From: Pseudocitrobacter sp913778145
GTDB taxonomy: Bacteria > Pseudomonadota > Gammaproteobacteria > Enterobacterales > Enterobacteriaceae
NCBI GenBank assembly: GCA_035726825.1
Contig: JALNTX010000001.1
Span: 1-64,000, forward strand
DNA: 64,000 nucleotides
Reading direction: 5' to 3'
Of this stretch, positions 57,523 through 64,000 are shown piece by piece. A model generated the notes under the pieces. That model was not told where the DNA came from. It saw nothing but the letters and a program-made list of their open reading frames with translations, and made no database searches. Both the position numbers and the translations under genes were made by a program. The stretch's first letter is position 1. Every line of letters begins with the position of its first letter.

Positions 57523-57932
57523 GTGATATGAATAACCCGTCCGACGAGAATAGCGGCGCAATGGACGATCTGTGGGCTGAAGCGTTGAATGAACAACAAT
57601 CCACCAGCGGCAAAAGCGCAGCGGATGCCGTGTTCCAGCAGCTGGGCGGCGGCGACGTCAGCGGTACGTTGCAGGATATCGATTTGATTATGGATATCCC
57701 GGTCAAGCTGACCGTTGAGTTGGGCCGCACCCGCATGACCATCAAAGAACTGCTGCGTCTGACACAGGGTTCCGTGGTGGCACTGGACGGTCTGGCGGGT
57801 GAACCACTGGATATCCTGATTAACGGCTATCTGATTGCCCAGGGCGAAGTGGTGGTGGTGGCCGACAAATATGGCGTGCGCATCACCGACATTATTACGC
57901 CGTCCGAGCGTATGCGTCGCCTGAGCCGCTAA
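57519..57932 (+). CDS. fliN: Flagellar motor switch protein FliN
   Basis: A 137-residue FliN. The C-terminal SpoA domain (IMDIPVKLTVELGRTRMTIKELLRLTQGSVVALDGLAGEPLDILING, in pieces) is typical. It completes the C ring and binds FliH. Confidence 0.97.
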   Translation: MSDMNNPSDENSGAMDDLWAEALNEQQSTSGKSAADAVFQQLGGGDVSGTLQDIDLIMDIPVKLTVELGRTRMTIKELLRLTQGSVVALDGLAGEPLDILINGYLIAQGEVVVVADKYGVRITDIITPSERMRRLSR

Positions 57933-57934
57933 AC

Positions 57935-58318
57935 ATGAAAACACAGCCCCACGCCACCATCACGCATGCGTCTGCGCCCGATGCCTTACCGCTGATTCAG
58001 GTGAGCGGCGCGCTGCTCGGCATTATTCTGCTGATTCTCGCAGGAGCATGGATTGCCAAACGGTTTGGCGTCGGCGGCAATAGTGTTCGAGGCTCGCAGG
58101 GCCTGAAAGTCAGCGCCAGCGCCTCGCTCGGCCCACGCGAGCGCGTGGTGGTGGTGAACGTAGAGGATGCGCGACTGGTGCTGGGCGTCACTGCACAGCA
58201 GGTCACCCTGCTGCACACGTTGCCGCCCGCGTCACCGGATGCTCACCCTGTTCAGCCTGCTGCCGCCGATTTTTCATCATTGATGAAAAGCGTTCTTAAG
58301 CGTTCCGGGAGATCCTGA
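57935..58318 (+). CDS. fliO: Flagellar biosynthesis protein FliO
   Basis: A 127-residue FliO with one membrane segment (~20-43, PLIQVSGALLGIILLILAGAWIA) and a cytoplasmic tail. It helps assemble the FliP ring. It overlaps fliP by one base. Confidence 0.94.
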   Translation: MKTQPHATITHASAPDALPLIQVSGALLGIILLILAGAWIAKRFGVGGNSVRGSQGLKVSASASLGPRERVVVVNVEDARLVLGVTAQQVTLLHTLPPASPDAHPVQPAAADFSSLMKSVLKRSGRS

Positions 58319-59055
58319 TGCGCCGCATTTTTGCTGTCTTTATCCCCGCATTGTTATTACTCTCGCCCATCGCATACGCGCAATTACCGGGGCTGGTCAG
58401 CCAGCCGTTACCGGGCGGCGGTCAAAGCTGGTCGCTGCCGGTACAGACGCTGGTGTTTATCACCTCGCTGACGTTTATTCCGGCGATTTTGCTGATGATG
58501 ACCAGTTTTACCCGCATCATTATCGTCTTCGGCCTGCTGCGTAACGCGCTGGGAACGCCCTCTGCGCCACCGAATCAGGTGCTGCTTGGGCTGGCCCTGT
58601 TTCTGACCTTTTTTATTATGTCGCCGGTCATCGATAAGATTTACACCGATGCCTATCAGCCTTTCAGCGAAGACAAAATTTCGTTGCAGGAAGCAATGGA
58701 TAAAGGTTCGCAGCCGCTGCGCGAGTTTATGTTGCGCCAGACGCGCGAGGCCGATTTGGCGCTGTTTGCGCGTCTCGCGAACAGTGCCCCCATTGAAGGC
58801 CCGGAAGCGGTGCCGCTGCGCATTCTGCTACCTGCTTACGTGACCAGCGAGCTGAAAACCGCCTTCCAGATTGGCTTCACCATTTTTATTCCGTTCCTGA
58901 TTATCGATCTGGTGATCGCCAGCGTGTTAATGGCGCTGGGGATGGTGATGGTGCCACCCGCCACGATTGCCCTGCCGTTTAAGCTGATGCTTTTCGTGCT
59001 CGTCGACGGCTGGCAACTGCTGGTTGGTTCGCTGGCGCAAAGTTTTTACAGTTAA
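58318..59055 (+). CDS. fliP: Flagellar export gate protein FliP
   Basis: A 245-residue FliP. A cleavable signal peptide (residues 1-21, ending PIAYA) is followed by four membrane segments, with the conserved TSFTRIIIVFGLLRNALG and DLVIASVLMALGMVMVPP motifs. It forms the core of the export gate with FliQ and FliR. Confidence 0.97.
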   Translation: MRRIFAVFIPALLLLSPIAYAQLPGLVSQPLPGGGQSWSLPVQTLVFITSLTFIPAILLMMTSFTRIIIVFGLLRNALGTPSAPPNQVLLGLALFLTFFIMSPVIDKIYTDAYQPFSEDKISLQEAMDKGSQPLREFMLRQTREADLALFARLANSAPIEGPEAVPLRILLPAYVTSELKTAFQIGFTIFIPFLIIDLVIASVLMALGMVMVPPATIALPFKLMLFVLVDGWQLLVGSLAQSFYS

Positions 59056-59067
59056 CAGGAGCCCGCC

Positions 59068-59337
59068 ATGACACCGGAATCTGTGATGATGATGGGCACC
59101 GAAGCGATGAAAGTCGCCCTGGCGCTGGCCGCGCCGCTGCTGCTGGTGGCGTTGATAACGGGGCTGGTTATCAGCATTTTGCAGGCGGCGACGCAGATCA
59201 ACGAAATGACGCTGTCGTTTATTCCCAAGATCATCGCCGTGTTTATCGCCATCGTGGTCGCCGGGCCGTGGATGCTTAACCTGCTGCTTGATTACGTACG
59301 CACCCTGTTCACAAACATTCCGTATATCATCGGCTAA
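59068..59337 (+). CDS. fliQ: Flagellar export gate protein FliQ
   Basis: An 89-residue FliQ with two membrane segments (~17-37 and ~50-75). MTPESVMMMGTEAMKVALALAAP at the N-terminus is typical. It is part of the export gate. Confidence 0.97.
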   Translation: MTPESVMMMGTEAMKVALALAAPLLLVALITGLVISILQAATQINEMTLSFIPKIIAVFIAIVVAGPWMLNLLLDYVRTLFTNIPYIIG

Positions 59338-59341
59338 TCGA

Positions 59342-60136
59342 ATGCTTAACATTACCAGCGATCAGTGGATCCACTGGATAAGCCTCTACTTTTGGCCGCT
59401 ATTGCGCGTGCTGGCATTGATTTCAACCGCCCCCATTCTCAGCGAACGTACAGTGCCCAAACGCGTCAAACTGGGGCTTGGGCTAGTGATAACCGTGGTT
59501 ATCGCCCCCGCCATCCCGGTGCCAGACGTCCCGCTTTTCTCGCCGAATGCGCTTTGGCTGGCGCTACAGCAAATACTGATCGGCATCGCGCTGGGCTTTA
59601 CCATGCAGTTTGCCTTTGCTGCCGTGCGTACCGCAGGGGAAATTATCGGCCTGCAAATGGGGCTGTCGTTTGCGACCTTTGTCGATCCTGGCAGCAACCT
59701 GAATATGCCCGTACTGGCACGAATTATGGATATGCTCGCTATGCTGTTATTTCTGGTTTTTAACGGCCATTTGTGGCTCATATCCCTGCTGGTCGATACG
59801 TTTCACACCCTGCCCATTGGCGGCGAGCCGCTTAACAGCAATGCCTTTCTGGCCCTTTCACGGGCTGGCGGTCTTATCTTCCTTAATGGCCTGATGTTGG
59901 CCTTACCGGTGATTACGCTGCTGCTCACGGTAAACCTTGCGTTGGGGATGCTTAATCGAATGGCACCACAATTATCCGTATTCGTTATCGGCTTCCCGGT
60001 CACATTAACTGTAGGGATATTATTAATGGCGGCGCTAATGCCGCTTATTGCTCCGTTTTGTGAACATTTATTTAGCGAAATATTTGACCTTTTAGCTGAT
60101 ATTATTAGCGAGTTACCCCGCATCAATTCCCCATAA
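59342..60136 (+). CDS. fliR: Flagellar export gate protein FliR
   Basis: A 264-residue FliR from ATG 59342 (MLNITSDQWIHWISLYFWPLLR). Several membrane segments are visible, with GLQMGLSFATFVDPGSN as the conserved loop. It is the last gene of the fli operon. Confidence 0.96.
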   Translation: MLNITSDQWIHWISLYFWPLLRVLALISTAPILSERTVPKRVKLGLGLVITVVIAPAIPVPDVPLFSPNALWLALQQILIGIALGFTMQFAFAAVRTAGEIIGLQMGLSFATFVDPGSNLNMPVLARIMDMLAMLLFLVFNGHLWLISLLVDTFHTLPIGGEPLNSNAFLALSRAGGLIFLNGLMLALPVITLLLTVNLALGMLNRMAPQLSVFVIGFPVTLTVGILLMAALMPLIAPFCEHLFSEIFDLLADIISELPRINSP

Positions 60137-60153
60137 TTTTACTGTTCTTATTG

Positions 60154-60167
60154 TAAGGAAATTCCTA
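60154..60167 (+). promoter_or_regulatory. RcsAB box upstream of rcsA
   Basis: TAAGGAAATTCCTA is palindromic and matches the RcsAB consensus (TAAGAATATTCCTA) at 12 of 14 positions. It lies 247 bases before the rcsA start, in a 277-base gap without genes, and fits autoregulation of rcsA by RcsB with RcsA. Confidence 0.8.
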
Positions 60168-60413
60168 AAAAGAAATTTATAAAACATCAACCAGGATATA
60201 TCTGGCGCGGATTATTTGTTTTTACTCTACTCACAGATCATAACATTTACTTTACTTTAAGAAGATTCCTGGCAAATTATACGTAACTTTACGGGATAGT
60301 TTAGGCCGCCTGATCGTCTTCGCTTGGTTGTTAGTTTTATAAATTTGCTCAGTACGTTATGAAGCGCTCAGGCAAGGGGTTAATTATCGTTACGCATTGA
60401 GTGAGGGTATGCC

Positions 60414-61037
60414 ATGTCAACGATTATTATGGATCTATGCAGTTACACCCGGCTAGGATTGATAGGGTACTTGACGAGTCGAGGGGTTAAAAAACGCGAT
60501 ATTGATAACATCAGCGACGTCGACGGACTTGCGGCTCTATGTTTGGCCCGCAACCCGTCTGTTGTGTTCATTAATGAAGACTGTTTTATCCACGATGCAC
60601 AGAGCAGTCAGCATATTAAAGAAATCATTAATCAACACCCCAGAACGCTGTTTATTGTTTTTATGGCGATTGCGAATATCCATTTTGATGAATATTTACT
60701 GGTTAGGAGTAATCTGTTAATTAGTTCCAAATCGATAAAACCAGAGACATTAGATGATATTTTAGGGAATTATCTGAAAAAAGAAACTGACAATGTAAAA
60801 CAGATCAACATGTCGACATTATCGTTAAGTCGAACGGAATCGAGCATGTTAAGGATGTGGATGTCGGGACAGGGAACGATTCAGATATCAGATCAAATGA
60901 ATATTAAGGCCAAGACGGTATCGTCACACAAGGGTAATATCAAGAGGAAAATTAAAACGCATAATAAGCAAGTGATCTATCACGTTGTGCGTTTAGCGGA
61001 TAATGTCACCTCCGGCATTTACGTGAATATGCGTTAA
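60414..61037 (+). CDS. rcsA: Colanic acid capsule co-regulator RcsA
   Basis: A 207-residue RcsA. It has a receiver-like N-terminal part without the phosphorylatable Asp pattern and a LuxR-type helix-turn-helix at the C-terminus (LSRTESSMLRMWMSGQGTIQISDQMNIKAKTVSSHKGNIKRKI, in pieces). It pairs with RcsB to activate capsule genes and is a Lon substrate. The gene is AT-rich, which is normal for rcsA. Confidence 0.97.
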   Translation: MSTIIMDLCSYTRLGLIGYLTSRGVKKRDIDNISDVDGLAALCLARNPSVVFINEDCFIHDAQSSQHIKEIINQHPRTLFIVFMAIANIHFDEYLLVRSNLLISSKSIKPETLDDILGNYLKKETDNVKQINMSTLSLSRTESSMLRMWMSGQGTIQISDQMNIKAKTVSSHKGNIKRKIKTHNKQVIYHVVRLADNVTSGIYVNMR

Positions 61038-61083
61038 TGACGACTTGCTGGCGGATAACACCGCCAGTCAATTTGTTCTCGTT

Positions 61084-61272
61084 TTAGTCTACTTTCTCGA
61101 CAAAAATACCGTCCGGGTGGCCATTTTCATTGAAAAACCAGATTCCGAGCGGATAATCTTCCAGCGAGACCAGATACATCGTTCCTTCACTGAACTGCTC
61201 AATCGCCAGTACCACGCCCGAACGGCGCGGGCCGCCATCCGTTTTGACCGTAACACGATCGTTTACCTGCAT
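61084..61272 (-). CDS. dsrB: DsrB
   Basis: A 62-residue protein from ATG 61272 (MQVNDRVTVKTDGGPRRSGVV), close to E. coli DsrB. The function is unknown; it is reported to be RpoS dependent. It faces rcsA. Confidence 0.93.
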   Translation of the reverse strand: MQVNDRVTVKTDGGPRRSGVVLAIEQFSEGTMYLVSLEDYPLGIWFFNENGHPDGIFVEKVD

Positions 61273-61438
61273 ACGCAATCTCCTCAACGTTTTTGCCAGT
61301 GTAGAACAAAACTCCCCCGCTGACAGCGCTTTACTGCATAACTGCTGCTTTCTTCGCCAGCCACATCGGTGCTCACAAAACGAGCACATTAATAAATGCC
61401 GGATATACTTATTATTGCACGGGCGGTAAGAGGTAGTC

Positions 61439-61648
61439 ATGATGAACAATGCCAAAGCGACCCACGGCGTTAACGTTGATGCGCTGCTGGCTGCAATCAA
61501 TGAAATCAGCGAAAGCGAAATCCATCGTGCCGCTGATGACCCCTATCATGTGAGTGTCGATGGCCGTGAATACCATACGTGGAGAGAACTGGCTGAAGCG
61601 TTTGAGCTGGATATTCACGACTTTAGCGTGACCGAAATAAATCGTTGA
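61439..61648 (+). CDS. yodD: YodD stress-induced protein
   Basis: A 69-residue protein (start at 61439 or 61442) matching E. coli YodD in its second half (VDALLAAINEISESEIHR, VSVDGREYHTWRELAEAFELDIHDFSV). It is known as a stress-induced protein of unknown role. Confidence 0.93.
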   Translation: MMNNAKATHGVNVDALLAAINEISESEIHRAADDPYHVSVDGREYHTWRELAEAFELDIHDFSVTEINR

Positions 61649-61660
61649 AGACGGGGATAA

Positions 61661-61748
61661 AAAAATCCCGACGCTTGAGGAGTCGGGATCAAACTTGCAT
61701 CTGCAAGAAGTCATCGAAAATTCGTTACACCAGGAAATCTGATGTGGA
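61661..61748 (-). ncRNA. dsrA: DsrA small RNA
   Basis: The minus strand reads the E. coli DsrA pattern: CACATCAGATTTCCTGGTG at the 5' end with the rpoS-pairing part, CGAATTTT, CTTCTTGC / GCAAG (stem 2) and a terminator ATCCCGAC (61665-61672) / GTCGGGAT (61682-61689) ending in seven T. About 88 bases. It promotes rpoS and represses hns translation with Hfq. The middle loop differs from E. coli. Confidence 0.94.
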
Positions 61749-61754
61749 TGAAAC

Positions 61755-61781
61755 ATTATCTGCGTTTATATCCAATGACAA
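61755..61781 (-). promoter_or_regulatory. dsrA promoter
   Basis: On the minus strand TTGTCA (61776-61781) and GATAAT (61755-61760) are spaced 15 bases, with the -10 box 6 bases before the expected RNA start. Confidence 0.65.
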
Positions 61782-61941
61782 GATTTATTCACCAAAGCCA
61801 TCACTCCTCTCACAGACAATGCATCGGTGAAGGAGACTGGAGCCAGCATTCGACGCGGGTTGCGGTCAGTTTTATCTCAATTATACCGTTTTATTATTTT
61901 GAGATTTTTCTTAATAACCCTTGTGTGCATAAGGAGATCTT

Positions 61942-62754
61942 ATGTTTGATCGGCAACAACCGCTGGTTATCTTCACCGATTTGGACGGCACCTTGCTGGA
62001 TAATCACACTTATGACTGGCAACCTGCCGCCTCCTGGCTGATGCGTCTAAAACAGCGGGATGTTCCGGTTATCCTCTGTAGCAGCAAAACTGCCGCCGAA
62101 ATGATGCTTATTCAGAAAGAAATTGGTCTGGAAGGCCGCCCGTTTATTGCTGAAAACGGCGCGGTTATCCAGCTTGATGCAAAATGGCAGGATGACGAAT
62201 CGTGGCCACGCATTATTTGCGGGGCAACACATGACGATATTGTTGGCGTCCTGCACCATCTTCGCGAACGCGAGGGTTATAAATTTACCGCTATTTCTGA
62301 TGTCGACGCGCAGGTACTCAGTGAATGGTCAGGCCTGAATGACAAACATGCGGCGCTTGCGCGCCTTCAGGAGGCTTCTGAGACGCTTATCTGGCGCGAT
62401 ACGGATGAACGCATGGCGGCGTTTTCTGCGGCGCTACATCAGCTTGGGCTGCGTTTTATTCAGGGTGCGCGCTTCTGGCACGTGCTCGATGAGCAAAGCG
62501 GTAAGGCCCAGGCAGTGAGTTTTCTGCGCCGCAGAATGTTACAACGTGAAGGCCACAGCCGTCTTTCTCTTGGCCTGGGCGATGGCCCTAACGATGCGGA
62601 TCTGCTGGATAGCACCGATTATGCCGTTGTCGTAAAAAGCCTGAGCCGCGAAGGCATTCATTTGAAAAATGACGATCCGCAACGGGTCTATTATACGCAG
62701 CGGCATGGCCCGAGTGGCTGGGACGAAGGCCTCAGCCACTTTCTTGGCGCTTAG
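61942..62754 (+). CDS. yedP: Mannosyl-3-phosphoglycerate phosphatase-related protein YedP
   Basis: A 270-residue HAD phosphatase. Motif I is FTDLDGTLLD (~11-20), motif II CSSKT, and motif IV GLGDGPNDADLL. It belongs to the mannosyl-3-phosphoglycerate phosphatase group. The ribosome site is AAGGAG. It converges with dgcQ. Confidence 0.95.
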   Translation: MFDRQQPLVIFTDLDGTLLDNHTYDWQPAASWLMRLKQRDVPVILCSSKTAAEMMLIQKEIGLEGRPFIAENGAVIQLDAKWQDDESWPRIICGATHDDIVGVLHHLREREGYKFTAISDVDAQVLSEWSGLNDKHAALARLQEASETLIWRDTDERMAAFSAALHQLGLRFIQGARFWHVLDEQSGKAQAVSFLRRRMLQREGHSRLSLGLGDGPNDADLLDSTDYAVVVKSLSREGIHLKNDDPQRVYYTQRHGPSGWDEGLSHFLGA

Positions 62755-64000
62755 TCTTCGGCGCGTACCTGATTACGTCCGGCTTCTTTCGCCTGATAGA
62801 GGCGACGATCGGCCACCGATTGCAGATAGGCAAAATCGTAACGACTTAGCTCATCGTCGCTGGCAGAAACCCCAACGGAGGCGCTCACGCGGAGGATTTG
62901 CCCTTTCGAGACCAGAATCTCGCGGCGGTTGATACATTCACGGATCCGCTCCGCTATCTCCCGCCCCTGCGCCAGCGTGGCGTTTGGCAGGACAACGCAG
63001 AACTCCTCTCCACCTACGCGCCCGGCAATATCTCCTTCACGTATTTTATTGGCAATTAAGCGGGCGATATGCGCCAGCACGCGGTCACCCGCCTGATGGC
63101 CGTAGCGATCGTTAATCGATTTAAAGTGATCGAGATCGAGTTGCAGAACGGCCAGCGGTTTTCCCGCCTCGCGGCATTGCGCCGATGCCGTAGCGGCGCG
63201 TTCGAACAATGCACCACGGTTATATAAACGCGTCAGAGCATCGTACCAGGCGCGCCACTGGAGCGACTCCTGTAAGGTAGACATATTGCTGACCATCTGG
63301 CGGATAACCACCCACGAGAGAATCAGCATGGCGGTGAACAGCACCCACAGTAGCGTCAGCGCGATACTGATACGCCCGAAATCGCCTTTCAGCCCCTCTT
63401 CCAGGCTGTGTATACGCAACAGGACGCCGTCGAAATTACGCAGCTTTTCCCAGCTGATGTAGCGCGTCATGTCGCGCAAACTGCCGCGATTATTGTCTTC
63501 ATAGGCGCGCGCAAGCTGGGCCTGCACTTCCTGCGTAAGCGGCGTTATTTGTGGGTCAGATGAGGCAATCAGGTTCATTCGGCTGTCGTAAAGCTGATAC
63601 TCCCCTTCCGTCTCGCCCTCCACGGCACGCAGTAAAAAATCGCCCATTTCCCTGACCGAAAGCTGTGCGGCCAGCACGCCAAACCAATAGTGCTGATAAT
63701 TCAGCGGCACCGATGCCGTGACCATCTGCGCTTCGTGCTGCTTATCGCTGGAGAATGACGTGTACCAGCGTACGCCGCGCCCTGGATTCAAGCGTTCAGA
63801 TTGCTGTATGAACCATGGGCTGGTCACCAGCTCATAAAACTGCTCGGTAATATTGCGGGTCACCGGTTCGCTGCTCAGGAAGAATCCGGCCCGCGATACA
63901 TACAGCATGCGCGGCGAAAAGCGCGAAAGGTGATTTTTAGTAATCGTAGAAAGTCGTAACAGATAACCCAACTCAAGCGTCGCGGTGAACTCGTTGGTGA
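62751..64000 (-). CDS. dgcQ: Diguanylate cyclase DgcQ, N-terminus beyond window
   Basis: About 416 C-terminal residues are visible; the frame is open to the window end, so the N-terminal membrane segment and part of the sensor domain are missing. A periplasmic sensor is followed by a membrane segment (ISIALTLLWVLFTAMLILSWVVI) and a GGDEF domain with signature GGEEF (RVGGEEFCVVLP) and an upstream RxxD-like region. It makes cyclic di-GMP. E. coli DgcQ (YedQ) is ~564 residues and regulates cellulose. Confidence 0.93.
   Translation of the reverse strand, partial: TNEFTATLELGYLLRLSTITKNHLSRFSPRMLYVSRAGFFLSSEPVTRNITEQFYELVTSPWFIQQSERLNPGRGVRWYTSFSSDKQHEAQMVTASVPLNYQHYWFGVLAAQLSVREMGDFLLRAVEGETEGEYQLYDSRMNLIASSDPQITPLTQEVQAQLARAYEDNNRGSLRDMTRYISWEKLRNFDGVLLRIHSLEEGLKGDFGRISIALTLLWVLFTAMLILSWVVIRQMVSNMSTLQESLQWRAWYDALTRLYNRGALFERAATASAQCREAGKPLAVLQLDLDHFKSINDRYGHQAGDRVLAHIARLIANKIREGDIAGRVGGEEFCVVLPNATLAQGREIAERIRECINRREILVSKGQILRVSASVGVSASDDELSRYDFAYLQSVADRRLYQAKEAGRNQVRAED

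Noticed and set aside
60414..61037. Low GC content of rcsA as a sign of a second island
   Set aside because: rcsA is AT-rich in its usual chromosomal place next to fliR and dsrB/dsrA; the gene order is native.
1..64000. Insertion sequences, transposases or rRNA/tRNA genes
   Set aside because: None was seen on either strand; gene losses and gains in the prophage look like recombination, not transposition.

Overview
The window is chromosomal DNA of an enterobacterium of the Escherichia/Salmonella/Citrobacter/Enterobacter group. It holds the right-hand ~49 kb of a lambda-like siphovirus prophage, and then host flagellar and capsule-regulator DNA. The host order fliE < > fliFGHIJKLMNOPQR, rcsA, dsrB, yodD, dsrA, yedP, dgcQ is the Escherichia/Salmonella order. 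The prophage integrase ends 17 bases from the fliE stop codon. The other prophage end lies left of base 1.

Late region (1-29.1 kb, minus strand). Reading in transcription order (high to low coordinate): Q-type antiterminator, three strong terminators, pinholin, SAR endolysin, Rz/Rz1, a Rha-type regulator, a beta-helix cargo gene, terminase small and large subunits, portal, a MuF-type head protein with a C-terminal zinc-peptidase domain, scaffold, major capsid with an out-of-frame Ig-like domain, connector and tail completion genes, major tail protein with a Big_2 domain, tail chaperone pair G/GT with a slippery A AAA AAC site, tape measure, then lambda M-L-K-I-J homologues and tail-fibre genes. 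Two cargo insertions break the normally tight K-I-J order: an MBL hydrolase with a divergent HxlR regulator between K and I, and an AT-rich membrane-anchored protein between I and J.

Early rightward-type region (29.1-36.8 kb, minus strand): nin genes (ninB, ninG), cargo genes, a decayed DNA-methyltransferase module interrupted by a secreted-protein cassette, Ea22-like proteins, DnaB-type helicase, an O-like initiator with internal origin repeats, a YdaT-type protein in the cII slot, nutR, and a lambda-type cro.

Immunity and leftward-type region (36.8-49.1 kb, plus strand): three OR operators, PR and PRM, lambda-like cI, then a HigB-HigA-SecB toxin-antitoxin-chaperone (TAC) operon in the slot where lambda carries rexAB. 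Next come three OL operators with PL, nutL, an RNase III-type leader, N, small early genes, gam, a RecT/Red-beta hybrid annealase, lambda exo, an intact adenine plus cytosine methyltransferase pair, a DksA/TraR zinc finger, a membrane-anchored cargo protein, xis and int.

The most notable points are the TAC operon in the rex slot of a phage that itself encodes a gpV-type tail protein, the RecT/Red-beta chimera, the MuF-metallopeptidase, the capsid-Ig overlap, the duplicated methyltransferase modules and the several cargo genes inside structural operons. All functional calls rest on reading the sequence and remembered family features. No database search was run.
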